The notes under the pieces were generated by a model, which saw only the letters and a list, made by a program, of their open reading frames with translations, was not told the origin of the DNA and searched no databases. From Actinotalea ferrariae CF5-4 (lineage in GTDB: Bacteria; Actinomycetota; Actinomycetes; Actinomycetales; Cellulomonadaceae): a stretch of DNA of 36,961 nt. Positions 8,487 through 18,564 of this stretch are shown piece after piece. The stretch lies in assembly GCF_000603945.1 (NCBI RefSeq), contig NZ_AXCW01000021.1, forward strand, positions 1 to 36,961, given 5' to 3'. The position numbers and the translations under genes are program-made. How positions within the stretch are numbered: the first letter of the stretch is position 1; every line of letters starts with the position of its first letter.

Positions 8487-10600
8487 GTGGCGCGGAGCAT
8501 CTACATCACCTCGGCCGAGGGCGACACCGGCAAGTCGACGATCGCCCTGGGGGTGCTGGACCTCCTCTCGCGCACCGTCCAGCGGGTCGGCGTCTTCCGG
8601 CCGGTCGCCCGGTCGACCACCCAGTCCGACTACGTCCTGGAGCTGCTGCTGGCGCACGACGGCGTGGACCTCACCTACGAGGAGTGCGTCGGCACCACCT
8701 ACGAGGCGGTCCACACCGACCCCGAGGCGGCCCTCTCCCAGATCGTCAGCCGCTACCACGAGGTCGAGCGGCGGTGCGACGTCGTCGTCATCGTCGGGAC
8801 GGACTACACGGACGTGGCCGGCGCGACCGAGCTGTCCTACAACGCGCGGATCGCCGCCAACCTCGGCGCCCCGGTGCTCGCCGTCGTCCGCGGCGTGGAC
8901 CGCAGCCCGGAGGAGATCCGGCAGGTCGCCGACGTCATGGTCTCCGAGCTGCGCACCCACCACGCGGAGGTCATGGGGGTCATCGCCAACCGCTGCGCCC
9001 CCGAGCAGGTCCTCCACGTCCGCAAGGCGCTGCTCGGGCACGACCGCGTCGCGTGGGCCCTGCCCGAGGACACCCTGCTCAGCGCCCCGACGGTCCGGGC
9101 GATCATGGAGGCCGTCGGCGGCCGGCTCGAGGCGGGCGACGAGGAGCTGCTGTCCCGCGAGGCGCTCGACCTGCTCGTCGGCGCGATGTCGGTGGAGCAC
9201 CTGCTGGACAAGCTCACCGACGGCGCCGTCATCATCACCCCCGGCGACCGCTCCGACGTGCTGCTGGGCCTGCTCATGGCGCACGCCGCCGAGGGCTTCC
9301 CCTCCCTGGCGGGCATCGTCCTCAACGGCGGGTTCTACCCGCCGCCGGTCATCGCGCGGCTCGTCGGCGGGCTCGGCCAGCGGCTGCCGATCATCCGTAC
9401 GGACCTGGGAACGTTCCGGTCGGCCAACGCCGCCGCCGGGACCCGCGGCCGCCTCACCGCGGACTCCCAGCGCAAGGTCGACACCGCGCTCGCGCTGTTC
9501 GAGCGGCACGTCGACGGCGAGCAGCTGCTCGGGCGCCTCGACGTCGCCCGGCCGTCCGTCGTCACGCCGCTGATGTTCGAGTACGAGCTCCTGGCCCGGG
9601 CCCGCAACGACCGCAAGCACATCGTGCTCCCGGAGGGCAACGACGACCGGATCCTCCGGGCCGCCAGCACGCTCCTGCAGCGCGGCGTGGCGGAGCTGAC
9701 GATCCTCGGCAACGAGACGACCATCCGCGCCCGCGCCACCGAGCTGGGCCTGGACATCGCCGAGGCGACGATCATCGACCCGCACGACGGCGAGCTGCAC
9801 GACCGGTTCGCCGCCGAGTACGCCGAGCTGCGCAAGCACAAGGGCATGACGGTCGAGCGGGCCCGGGAGATCGTCAGCTCGGTGTCCTACTTCGGCACGA
9901 TGATGGTCCAGCTCGGCCTGGCGGACGGCATGGTCTCGGGCGCGGTCCACACCACCGCGCACACCATCAAGCCGGCCTTCGAGATCATCAAGACGGTGCC
10001 GGACACCTCGATCGTCTCCAGCGTCTTCCTCATGTGCCTGGAGGACCGCGTGCTCGTGTACGGGGACGCGGCGGTCAACCCGGACCCGACGGCCGAGCAG
10101 CTCGCGGACATCGCGATCTCCTCGGCCGAGACGGCCGCGCAGTTCGGCATCGAGCCGCGCATCGCCATGCTGTCCTACTCGACCGGCGAGTCCGGCACCG
10201 GCCCGGACGTGGAGAAGGTGCGGGCCGCGACGGCCCTGGTCCGCGAGCGCCGGCCCGACCTCGACGTCGAGGGCCCGATCCAGTACGACGCGGCGGTCGA
10301 CGCCTCGGTCGCGAAGACGAAGATGCCCGACTCCACCGTGGCGGGCCGGGCGACGGTGTTCATCTTCCCGGACCTCAACACCGGCAACAACACCTACAAG
10401 GCCGTGCAGCGGTCCGCGGGCGCCGTGGCGATCGGCCCGGTCCTGCAGGGTCTGCGCAAGCCCGTCAACGACCTGTCCCGCGGTGCGCTGGTGCAGGACA
10501 TCGTCAACACCGTGGCGATCACGGCCATCCAGGCCCAGGCGCTCGACGCCGCCGCCGCGGCAGACACCACCACCCCCGCCGACACCCAGGGAGCCGCCCG

Positions 10601-10604
<4 letters not shown>
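8487..10604 (+). CDS. pta: Phosphate acetyltransferase (long, three-domain form)
   Basis: A 705-residue Pta, which interconverts acetyl-CoA plus phosphate with acetyl phosphate plus CoA. This is the long form: an N-terminal P-loop BioD-like domain (GDTGKST at residues 12-18), a central DRTGG-type domain (about 215-330), and the catalytic PTA domain (about 370-690). The catalytic domain contains VLPEGNDDRIL, the GMVSGAVHTTA block, SYSTGESGTGPDV, and a C-terminal GPVLQGLRKPVNDLSRG. The start is GTG 8487 with GAGGAG seven bases upstream. Its stop overlaps the ackA start (GTGA, 10601-10604), so the two are translationally coupled. With xfp upstream, the likely physiological direction includes capture of phosphoketolase-made acetyl phosphate as acetyl-CoA. 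Confidence 0.96.
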
Positions 10605-11794
<1,190 letters not shown>

Positions 11795-11803
11795 CCCGCA
11801 GGG

Positions 11804-11877
11804 CGCCGAGTCCGTGCCCTGCCGCCGACTCCGTGCCTCTCGGGGCACGGAGTGGCGTGCGAGGCACGGTCTCGGCG
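11804..11877. terminator. Nested double hairpin between convergent ackA and aldehyde dehydrogenase
   Basis: An inner perfect 10-bp stem (11828-11837 with 11844-11853, 6-base loop) sits inside an outer 15-position stem (11804-11818 with 11863-11877, one T-T mismatch). Four copies of the 7-mer CCGTGCC or its complement form the arms, so alternative pairings are possible. It fills the whole gap between the ackA stop and the aldehyde dehydrogenase stop (11878), and by symmetry could end transcription from both sides. Confidence 0.75.
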
Positions 11878-13479
11878 TCAGAGGCGCGCGCGGTGCCGTA
11901 GGTGCAGCGCGCGGGTGAACAGCGCCGTCCAGCGCTCCCCCGGCAGCGCGAAGAGGCGTCCGAGGCCCAGCCCCCGGTGGGTCCCGCGCTGGACGGCGAC
12001 CGACTGCGTCCACGTGGTCGCCCGGATGCCCTCGGCCCCGTGCCGCCGCCCGGACCCGGACGCCTTGACCCCGCCGATCGGCGCGGCCGTGGAGCCCCAC
12101 GACGCGACGTAGCCCTCGTTGACGTTGACGGTCCCGCACTCCAGCCGCGCGGCGATCCGGCGCCCGCGGGCCACGTCCCGGGTCCACACGCTCGCGTTGA
12201 GCCCGTACTCCGAGGCGTTGACCAGGGCCACCGCGGCGTCGTCGTCGGGCACGCGGTCCACCGTGACCACGGGCCCGAACGTCTCCTCGGCCCGGACGAC
12301 GGCGTCCGCCGGGACGGCGTCCAGGACGGTCGGCTCGTAGAAGAACGGGCCGACGTCCGTGCGGTGCACGCCACCGGTGAGCACGGAGGCGCCGCGCTCG
12401 ACCGCGTCGTGCACGTGCTGCTGCACCCGCTCGAGCTGGGCGGTCGACGTGAGGGAGCCGACGTCGGCGGAGTAGTCCAGCGCGGCCCCCAGTCGCAGCG
12501 CCCGCACCCGCGGCAGGAAGGCCGCGAGGAACGCGTCGGCGACGTCCTCGTGCAGGACGAGCCGCTCGACGGAGACGCACAGCTGGCCCGTGTTGGCGAA
12601 GCACGCGCGCACCGCGCCCTCCGCGGCGACCTCGACGTCCGCGTCCTCGGCCACGTAGAGCGCGTTCTTGCCGCCCAGCTCGAGGGAGGCGCCGACGAGT
12701 CGGCGGCCCGCCTGCTGGGCGACCAGGCGTCCCGTCGGCGTCGAGCCGGTGAAGAGGACGTGGTCGACGGCGTCGACCAGCGCGGAGCCGACGGTCGGGC
12801 CGTCCCCCGTCACCACCTGGAGCAGCCCGTCCGGCGCACCGGCCGCGCGCAGGAGCTCCACGCACCACAGGGCCGTCAGCGAGGTCTGCACGTCCGGCTT
12901 GACGACGACGGCGTTCCCGGCCGCCAGGGCCGGCAGGGCGTCCCCCAGGACGAGCGTGAGCGGGTAGTTCCACGGCGCGACGACGCCGACGACACCGACC
13001 GGGCGGCGGTGCACCGTCGTCCCCGTCAGGCCCGGCACGAGCCCGCGCACCCGGCGCGGCGCCAGGTACGTGCGCGCGCGGCGGGCGTAGTGGCTCGCCA
13101 CGAGCACGACGTCGGCGAGCTCCTCGTACGCCGACGCCCGCGCCTTGCCCGACTCGAGCTGCACGAGGTCGAGCACCTCGCTCTGGCGGGCCAGGAGCAG
13201 GTCGTGGACCCGGTGCAGGAGCGCCGTCCGCTCGGCCAGCGGACGGGCCGCCCAGGCACGCTGGACGGCGCGCGCCCGCCCGACCGCCGCGGCGACGTCG
13301 TCGGCCGTGGACAGCGGGAGGGCGACCAGGGGCGCGCCGGTGAGCGGTGTCGACACGACGCGCTCCCCCCCGGCGCCGCCGTGCTCCAGCGTGCGCAGGA
13401 GGCGGGCGGCCTCCGCGGGCTCCAGCGCCCAGGTCGCGGAGGGGTCGGTCTCCGGGTCGCGGACGTCGGTGTCGCTCAT
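11878..13479 (-). CDS. Aldehyde dehydrogenase, probably succinate-semialdehyde type
   Basis: A 533-residue NAD(P)-dependent aldehyde dehydrogenase. Visible elements are APWNYP (Asn171, oxyanion hole), VVKPD near 194, FTGSTPTG (243-250), the general base Glu267 in LELGGKN, and the nucleophile Cys301 in GQLC. A C-terminal substrate/oligomer region follows (EETFGPVV, then GGVKASGSGRRHGAEG). The overall style fits the actinobacterial succinate-semialdehyde dehydrogenases (GabD2-like), but substrate cannot be fixed from motifs. I chose ATG 13479 (MSDTDVRD). A leaderless-type TACCCT ends eight bases upstream, and the longer frame from 13593 gives an Arg-rich non-conserved lead. It is convergent with ackA and divides that operon from the PTS genes. 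It begins 19 bases after the ptsI stop, so read-through from ptsI is possible. Confidence 0.85.
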   Translation of the reverse strand: MSDTDVRDPETDPSATWALEPAEAARLLRTLEHGGAGGERVVSTPLTGAPLVALPLSTADDVAAAVGRARAVQRAWAARPLAERTALLHRVHDLLLARQSEVLDLVQLESGKARASAYEELADVVLVASHYARRARTYLAPRRVRGLVPGLTGTTVHRRPVGVVGVVAPWNYPLTLVLGDALPALAAGNAVVVKPDVQTSLTALWCVELLRAAGAPDGLLQVVTGDGPTVGSALVDAVDHVLFTGSTPTGRLVAQQAGRRLVGASLELGGKNALYVAEDADVEVAAEGAVRACFANTGQLCVSVERLVLHEDVADAFLAAFLPRVRALRLGAALDYSADVGSLTSTAQLERVQQHVHDAVERGASVLTGGVHRTDVGPFFYEPTVLDAVPADAVVRAEETFGPVVTVDRVPDDDAAVALVNASEYGLNASVWTRDVARGRRIAARLECGTVNVNEGYVASWGSTAAPIGGVKASGSGRRHGAEGIRATTWTQSVAVQRGTHRGLGLGRLFALPGERWTALFTRALHLRHRARL

Positions 13480-13492
13480 GCCCGCCAGGGTA
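13477..13492 (-). promoter_or_regulatory. Leaderless -10 element before the aldehyde dehydrogenase
   Basis: On the minus strand TACCCT (13487-13492) is followed by seven bases and the ATG at 13479. The only purine-rich stretch nearby is a poor GGCGGG. A -35 is not evident. Confidence 0.4.
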
Positions 13493-13498
13493 CGAGCC

Positions 13499-15184
13499 TC
13501 AGCCGAGCGCGAGGACCCGCCGCACCTCGGGGTCGACGAGTGCCAGGCAGGCCGCCCGCGCGTCCGCCGCGGACCGCGCCGCCCGCGCCGCACCGGCGAT
13601 CTGCCGGCACTGCTCGAGCGTGTGGCGGGCCAGCGACATCCGGACGCCCGGGACCGCCGAGGGGGCCATGGACAGGCTGCTCACGCCGAGACCGACGAGC
13701 ACCAGCGCCATGAGCGGGTCCGACGCGGACTCCCCGCAGACGCCGACCGGCTTGCCGAGGTCCGTCCCCGCCTCGGCGGTGTGGGCCACGAGGTCCAGCA
13801 CCGCGGGCTGCCACGGGTCCAGCAGGTCCGACAGCTCCCCGCGCAGGCGGTCCGTCGCCATCGCGTACTGGGCGAGGTCGTTCGTCCCGAGGGAGACGAA
13901 GTCCACCTCGTGCAGCACGTCGCGGGCGCGCAGCGCGGCCGACGGCACCTCGACCATGACGCCGACCTGCGTCACGCCGGCCGCCCGCGCGAGCGCGGCG
14001 AAGTCCGCCGCCTCGTCGACCGTCGCGATCATGGGGGCCATGACCCACAGCTCCCCACCCGCCTCGCGCGCCGCGGACGCGGCGGCGCGCAGCTGCGTCT
14101 CGAGGAGCTCCCGGGAACGCCGGACGAGCCGGTAGCCGCGCACGCCGAGCGCCGGGTTCTCCTCGCCCGGCTGGGTGACGAACGGCAGCGGCTTGTCGGC
14201 CCCGGCGTCGAGGGTGCGCAGGACGAGCTTGCGGTCGCCCAGGGCGCGCAGGGCGCGGGTGTACGTCGCGGCCTGCTCCTCCTCCGACGGCGCCTCGTCA
14301 CGGCCGAGGAACAGGACCTCGGTGCGGAACAGACCCACGCCCTCGACGGCCGCGTCGGTGAGCCGCTCCGCGTCCTCCGCGGTGCCGATGTTGGCGAGCA
14401 GCGCGACCTGGTGGCCGTCGGCCGTCGCCCCGGCGGACGTGTCCTCCGCCAGGGTCGCCAGCACGGCGCGGCGCTCCGCGACGGCCGCCCGGACGTCGTC
14501 GTCGGGGTCCACGGTCACGGTGCCGGTCGCCGCGTCGACGGCGATCTCGGTGCCCTCGGGCAGGTCCGTCGCACCGGTGACCTGGACCAGGCAGGGGATG
14601 CCGAGCTGACCGGCGATGATCGCCGTGTGCCCGGTGGGGCCGCCCTCGGAGGTGACGAGCGCGAGCGTGCGCTCGAGGTCGAGCGTCGCGGTGTCGGCCG
14701 GGGCGAGGTCGACGGCGACGACGACGCTCGGCCGGTCCAGGACCGGCACGCCGGGCGCCGGGACGCCGAGCACCTCGGCGACGACCCGGTCGCGGACGCT
14801 GCGCAGGTCGGTCACGCGCTCGGCGAGGTAGCCGCCGGCCTGCTCGAACATCGTGGCGAAGGTGTCCACGACGCCGTCGACGGCCGCGACGACCGGCTCA
14901 CCGGCGTCGACGCGCTGCAGGGACTGCGAGCGCAGCGCGGGGTCGGCCGCCATCTGCGCGGTGGCCGCGAGGACCTCGCGGAGCGTGCCCGAGGCGCCGT
15001 CGGCCTGCTGCTGGAGCCGCTGCGCGACCGTCGTGAACGCCGCGTCGAGGAGGCGGTGGGCGTCGGCGGCGTCCGTCCCCACCCGCGTGGCCGGGTCGAC
15101 CGCCGGGGCGGAGTGCACCCGGACGACCGGGCCGATGACGGCGCCGCGCCCGACGCCCGTGCCGTGCAGGACGCGACCGGTCAC
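13499..15184 (-). CDS. ptsI: PTS enzyme I (phosphoenolpyruvate-protein phosphotransferase)
   Basis: A 561-residue enzyme I that takes phosphate from phosphoenolpyruvate and passes it to HPr. The phosphorylated histidine is His186 in GGPTGHTAIIA. The PEP-binding barrel follows, with GVGLFRTEVLFLGRD, RTLDAGADKPLPF and FVSLGTNDLAQYAMATDR, and the catalytic Cys in PVGVCGESASDP. Length is slightly short of the 570-575 usual in Gram-positives, with no missing core block. The start is GTG 15184, overlapping the ptsH stop by four bases (GTGA), so enzyme I and HPr are made together. It is the last gene of the PTS block. The aldehyde dehydrogenase starts 19 bases downstream on the same strand. Confidence 0.96.
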   Translation of the reverse strand: MTGRVLHGTGVGRGAVIGPVVRVHSAPAVDPATRVGTDAADAHRLLDAAFTTVAQRLQQQADGASGTLREVLAATAQMAADPALRSQSLQRVDAGEPVVAAVDGVVDTFATMFEQAGGYLAERVTDLRSVRDRVVAEVLGVPAPGVPVLDRPSVVVAVDLAPADTATLDLERTLALVTSEGGPTGHTAIIAGQLGIPCLVQVTGATDLPEGTEIAVDAATGTVTVDPDDDVRAAVAERRAVLATLAEDTSAGATADGHQVALLANIGTAEDAERLTDAAVEGVGLFRTEVLFLGRDEAPSEEEQAATYTRALRALGDRKLVLRTLDAGADKPLPFVTQPGEENPALGVRGYRLVRRSRELLETQLRAAASAAREAGGELWVMAPMIATVDEAADFAALARAAGVTQVGVMVEVPSAALRARDVLHEVDFVSLGTNDLAQYAMATDRLRGELSDLLDPWQPAVLDLVAHTAEAGTDLGKPVGVCGESASDPLMALVLVGLGVSSLSMAPSAVPGVRMSLARHTLEQCRQIAGAARAARSAADARAACLALVDPEVRRVLALG

Positions 15185-15483
15185 GACGCGCTCCCGCCGC
15201 GCGGCGCGGGCGGCTCCTCGCTGTCCAGGTCGGTCGCGAGGACCGCGACGAGGTCGTCCAGCGCCTCCTCGGCGCCCTCGCCCTCCGCGGCCAGCGTCAC
15301 CTCCTCGCCGTGGGGCACTCCGAGCGCCATGACCATGAGGATGCTGGACGCGTCGACCGGCATCCCGCCGGGCCGGGCCACGGTCACCGGCACGCCGGCC
15401 GCGGCCGCCCGCTGGGTGAAGATCGAGGCCGGCCGGGCGTGGAGGCCGACCCGCGACGCGACGGTCACGGTGCGCTGTGCCAT
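15181..15483 (-). CDS. ptsH: PTS phosphocarrier protein HPr
   Basis: A 100-residue HPr that relays phosphate from enzyme I to the sugar-specific EIIA proteins. The active histidine is at the canonical position, His15, in GLHARPAS. Ser46 also sits at the canonical regulatory position (VDASSILMVM). The C-terminal tail is about 12 residues longer than standard and rich in Glu, Pro and Gly. I chose ATG 15483 (MAQRTVTVASR) because AAAGGA lies nine bases upstream and the conserved domain starts there. An open frame continues upstream for 43 codons but is low-complexity Pro/Thr/Gly. It overlaps ptsI by four bases. A strong hairpin separates it from fruA, so it probably has its own promoter, although fru read-through is possible. 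Confidence 0.96.
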   Translation of the reverse strand: MAQRTVTVASRVGLHARPASIFTQRAAAAGVPVTVARPGGMPVDASSILMVMALGVPHGEEVTLAAEGEGAEEALDDLVAVLATDLDSEEPPAPRGGSAS

Positions 15484-15558
15484 GTCGGGAGGTCCTTTCG
15501 GGGAGCTGCGTGCGGGGTGTGCGGGTCGGGCGGGTCCGGCGGTCGTGCCGCCGGTTGT

Positions 15559-15594
15559 GTCGACGGATGGGTCGACGGGTGTGCCGACGGGTGC
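15559..15594. repeat. Three imperfect 12-bp tandem repeats upstream of ptsH
   Basis: GTCGACGGATGG, GTCGACGGGTGT and GCCGACGGGTGC follow one another without gaps. The third unit forms part of the adjacent terminator arm. It could be replication slippage in GC-rich spacer DNA, or binding half-sites for a regulator of ptsHI. Nothing decides between them. Confidence 0.6.
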
Positions 15595-15627
15595 GCCGGT
15601 GCGGGGAGGCACCGGCGCACCCGTCGG
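15584..15627 (-). terminator. Perfect 19-bp hairpin terminator after fruA
   Basis: Arms 15584-15602 and 15609-15627 pair without mismatch around a six-base GGGGAG loop, 15 bases past the fruA stop. It is one of the strongest stems in the window and sets the end of the fru operon before ptsH. Confidence 0.85.
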
Positions 15628-15642
15628 GTCACGGCGTGCCGG

Positions 15643-17163
15643 TCAGCGCGCGCCGCTCAGGGCGGCGAGGCTCTCGGCGTCGTCCAGGACGGCCTCCTGC
15701 GGGTTGCGTCCGATGTTCTTGGCGAACAGCACCGCGAACGCCGACACGACCGTACCCACGGCGAGCGCCAGGAGGAACAGCAGCGGGAGGCTGATGAGCG
15801 GGGTCACCCAGATCCCGCCGTGGGGGGCGACCAGGCCGCTGCCGACCGCCATCGTCAGACCACCGGTGACGGCGCCGCCGAGCATGAAGGACGGCAGCAT
15901 CCGGACCGGGTCGGCGGCCGCGAACGGGATGGCGCCCTCGGAGATGAACGAGGCTCCCAGGAGCCACGCCGACTTGCCGGACTCGCGCTCGGCCTCGGTG
16001 AAGATGCGCGGCCGCAGGGTCGTGGCCAGGGCGATCGCCAGCGGGGGGACCATGCCGGCCGCCATGACCGCGGCCATGATGCGCGCCTCCGTGGAGCCGA
16101 TGTCGCCCGCGGCGTTGATGAGGCCGGTCGTGGCGAAGACGTAGGCGACCTTGTTGACCGGGCCACCGAGGTCGAAGCACATCATGAGGCCGAGCAGGAT
16201 CCCGAGCGGGATGAGGGCGCCGCCGGACAGGCCGTTGAGCCACGCCGTGAGCGCGTCGTTGATCGCCTTCATGGGCGGGCCGATGATGAGGAACGTCGCG
16301 AACCCGACGACGAGGGTCGTGACCAGCGGGATGACCACGACGGGCATGACGCCGCGCCCGCCCTTGGGCACGTTGCGGCGAGCGAGCCACAGGGCGACGA
16401 AGCCCGCGAGGAAGCCGGTCGCGATGCCGCCGAGGAAGCCCGCGCCGACGAGGCCGGCGATCGAGCCGCCGACGAACCCGGGCGCGATGCCCGGCCGGTC
16501 GGCGATCGCGTAGGCGATGTACGCCGACAGGGCCGGGACGAGGAAGCCGAACGCCAGGGCGCCGGTCTGGAACAGCAGGACCGCCCAGTGCTGGAGGTTG
16601 CCCCACTCGAAGGCCGTCCAGAGCACCGCGGCGTCGACCCCGGTCACCTCGATGGCACCGTTCTCGGCCCACGCCACCGACGCGAGCATGAAGCCCAGGG
16701 CGATGAGGATGCCGCCCGCGGCGACGAACGGGATCATGTAGGACACGCCGGTCATGAGGTACTGGCGGATCCGCGTGCCGGTGCCGACCTGGCGGGTGGC
16801 CGGCGCGGCGGTCGCGACCGCCGCCGTCGGGGAGGCGGAGCTCCCGGCCGCGGGGGCGGCCTCGACCGCGGCGACCGCGGCCGCGACGACGCCCGGTGCG
16901 TCGTGGACGGCCTTCTTGACACCGACGTCGACGAACGGCTTGCCGGCGAACCGGTCACGCCCCTGGACCTCGAGGTCCGCGGCGTAGATCACTCCGTCGG
17001 CGGCGGCGATGACGGCGGGGTCCAGCGGCTGGGAGCCGGCTGCGCCCTGGGTCTCGACGACGACCTCGTGGCCGGCGGCTCGGCCGGCCTGCTCGAGGGC
17101 CTCGGCGGCCATGTAGGTGTGTGCGATGCCCGTGGGGCACGACGACACGGCGACGAACTTCAT
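15643..17163 (-). CDS. fruA: Fructose PTS permease, EIIB-EIIC fusion
   Basis: A 506-residue membrane permease that imports fructose as fructose 1-phosphate. The N-terminal EIIB domain (1-100) has its phosphocysteine at Cys9 in SSCPTGIAHTYMAAE. An Ala/Pro/Ser/Thr-rich linker (about 95-125) leads to an EIIC domain (about 130-490) with some eight to ten membrane segments. The substrate-site stretches GFVGGSIAGLVGAG and FDLGGPVNKVAY, and the block ASFISEGAIPFAAADP, are typical of the fructose family. There is no EIIA fused; EIIA is the separate gene just upstream, overlapping by four bases (ATGA). AGAGGTGG lies eight bases before the ATG. It is the last gene of fruR-fruK-fruB-fruA, closed by the 15584-15627 hairpin. 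Confidence 0.95.
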   Translation of the reverse strand: MKFVAVSSCPTGIAHTYMAAEALEQAGRAAGHEVVVETQGAAGSQPLDPAVIAAADGVIYAADLEVQGRDRFAGKPFVDVGVKKAVHDAPGVVAAAVAAVEAAPAAGSSASPTAAVATAAPATRQVGTGTRIRQYLMTGVSYMIPFVAAGGILIALGFMLASVAWAENGAIEVTGVDAAVLWTAFEWGNLQHWAVLLFQTGALAFGFLVPALSAYIAYAIADRPGIAPGFVGGSIAGLVGAGFLGGIATGFLAGFVALWLARRNVPKGGRGVMPVVVIPLVTTLVVGFATFLIIGPPMKAINDALTAWLNGLSGGALIPLGILLGLMMCFDLGGPVNKVAYVFATTGLINAAGDIGSTEARIMAAVMAAGMVPPLAIALATTLRPRIFTEAERESGKSAWLLGASFISEGAIPFAAADPVRMLPSFMLGGAVTGGLTMAVGSGLVAPHGGIWVTPLISLPLLFLLALAVGTVVSAFAVLFAKNIGRNPQEAVLDDAESLAALSGAR

Positions 17164-17618
17164 GAGGGGACCACCTCTCGGGTGACGATGTCGGCGACGG
17201 CGCCGGCATCGGGGGCTTCGTGCAGGGACGTGCGGAAGGACTCGTGCACCAGCCGCCGGGCGAGGGCGGCGAGGATCTTGAGGTGGTCGCTGTCGCCGCC
17301 GGACGGCGCAGCGATGAGGAAGACGAGGGTCGCGGGACCGTCCGGGGCGCCGAAGTCGACGCCCGCGGGCACCTTCGCGACCGCGAGGCTCGGGACGGTG
17401 ACGTGCTCGGACCGGGCGTGCGGCAGGCCGATGCCGCCGGGCATGCCCGTGGCCATCTGGGCCTCGCGGGCGCGGACGTCGGCGAGGAAGCCCTCGGCGT
17501 CGGTCACGCGACCGGCGGCGACGAGGAGGTCGACGAGGCGGCGGGTCACGTCGTCCCGGTCCGCCGCGACGACGTCGACGGCGACGAGGTCCGGGGTGAT
17601 GAGAGGGGCGTCGGGCAT
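17160..17618 (-). CDS. fruB: Fructose PTS EIIA protein
   Basis: A 152-residue stand-alone EIIA of the fructose/mannitol (PTS-EIIA type 2) family, which carries phosphate from HPr to the EIIB domain of FruA. The phosphohistidine is His67 in GIGLPHARSEHV. The FLIAAPSGGDSDHL segment and the helix with LAALARRL follow in the usual order. I start at ATG 17618 (MPDAPLITPDLV), where AAGGAG lies eight bases upstream inside the end of fruK. A longer frame from 17816 has no conserved sequence. It lies one base after the fruK stop and overlaps fruA by four bases, so expression is tightly coupled. Confidence 0.94.
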   Translation of the reverse strand: MPDAPLITPDLVAVDVVAADRDDVTRRLVDLLVAAGRVTDAEGFLADVRAREAQMATGMPGGIGLPHARSEHVTVPSLAVAKVPAGVDFGAPDGPATLVFLIAAPSGGDSDHLKILAALARRLVHESFRTSLHEAPDAGAVADIVTREVVPS

Positions 17619-17619
17619 G

Positions 17620-18564
17620 TCACAGCTCCTTGAGCACGAGGGTGGGGTCTGGCCGGTGGACGACCCGGACGACGTCCTCGTGGACGTCCTCGGGCGCTGG
17701 CACCGCGCTGCCGGGGAGCAGGACTGCTGCTCGCCCCCAGGCGACCGCGGTGCGGAGCCGACGGTCGGGTGACGCATCGGTGGAGAGAAACCCCGCGAGC
17801 GCGGTGTCGCCCGCACCCACGGTGGACTGGGGGACGACGGCGGGCCCCCCGGCCCACCACACGTCGTCGGCGGTCACGAGCAGCGCGCCGTGCGCGCCGA
17901 GGCTCACGAGCAGCTCCTGCACGCCGCTGCGGCGGACCTCGTGGGCGGCGTCGACGACGTCCCCGACGGTCACCAGCTCGCGACCGACGAGCTCGGCGAG
18001 CTCCTCGTCGTTGGGCTTGAGCAGCGCCACGCCGCCCTGCTCCAGCGCGGAGGCGAGCGCCTCGCCGGAGCTGTCGAGCACGAACGAGGTGTCGTGCCGG
18101 GCCGCGAGGGCGGCGAGCCGCGCGTACAGGTCACCGGCGCCGCCGGGCAGGCTGCCCGCGGCCACGAGGTGGCGGGGCCCGCGCGCCAGGAGCGTCTCGA
18201 CGGTCGCGACGAGCGCGTCGACCTCGGCCGGGGTCAGGTCCGGCCCGGGGGCGTTGATCTTCGTCGTGACCCCGTCGGCGTCGGCGAGCGTGACGTTCGT
18301 GCGCGTCTCGCCGGCCATCTCGACGCCGGCGGCCTCGACGCCGAGGTCCGCGAGCATCCCGGCGAGCCTCTCGCCGACCGCGCCGCCGACCGGCAGCACG
18401 GCGACGGTCGGGATGCCCTGGCAGGCCAGGGCACGGGAGACGTTGATCCCCTTCCCGCCGGCATGGTGGTGCACGGCGGTGGCCCGCAGGACCTCCCCCG
18501 GGACGAGCCGGGCGATCTCGAAGGTGCGGTCCAGGCTGGGGTTGGGGGTGACGGTCACGATCAC
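17620..18564 (-). CDS. fruK: 1-phosphofructokinase
   Basis: A 314-residue PfkB-family kinase that phosphorylates fructose 1-phosphate (made by the PTS) to fructose 1,6-bisphosphate. Seen are TPNPSLDRT at the N-terminus, the sugar-binding GGKGINVSRAL (36-46), KPNDEEL (183-189), and the catalytic signature with Asp253 in GAGDTALAGF. Length is typical of FruK. The GTG start at 18564 overlaps the fruR stop by four bases (GTGA). The long open frame that continues upstream is the antisense-type shadow of fruR. Its place between fruR and the fructose EII genes makes the 1-phosphofructokinase call more likely than tagatose 6-phosphate kinase. Confidence 0.94.
   Translation of the reverse strand: MIVTVTPNPSLDRTFEIARLVPGEVLRATAVHHHAGGKGINVSRALACQGIPTVAVLPVGGAVGERLAGMLADLGVEAAGVEMAGETRTNVTLADADGVTTKINAPGPDLTPAEVDALVATVETLLARGPRHLVAAGSLPGGAGDLYARLAALAARHDTSFVLDSSGEALASALEQGGVALLKPNDEELAELVGRELVTVGDVVDAAHEVRRSGVQELLVSLGAHGALLVTADDVWWAGGPAVVPQSTVGAGDTALAGFLSTDASPDRRLRTAVAWGRAAVLLPGSAVPAPEDVHEDVVRVVHRPDPTLVLKEL

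Noticed and set aside
15484-15612. A longer HPr with a 43-residue N-terminal extension
   Set aside because: The extension is Pro/Thr/Gly repeat-like, overlaps a terminator hairpin and tandem repeats, and a good ribosome site precedes ATG 15483.
13145-17772. Two very long plus-strand open frames (999 and 820 codons) across the PTS genes
   Set aside because: Both are antisense to ptsI, ptsH, fruA and fruB, which have complete catalytic motifs. The plus-strand products are low-complexity and match no family.
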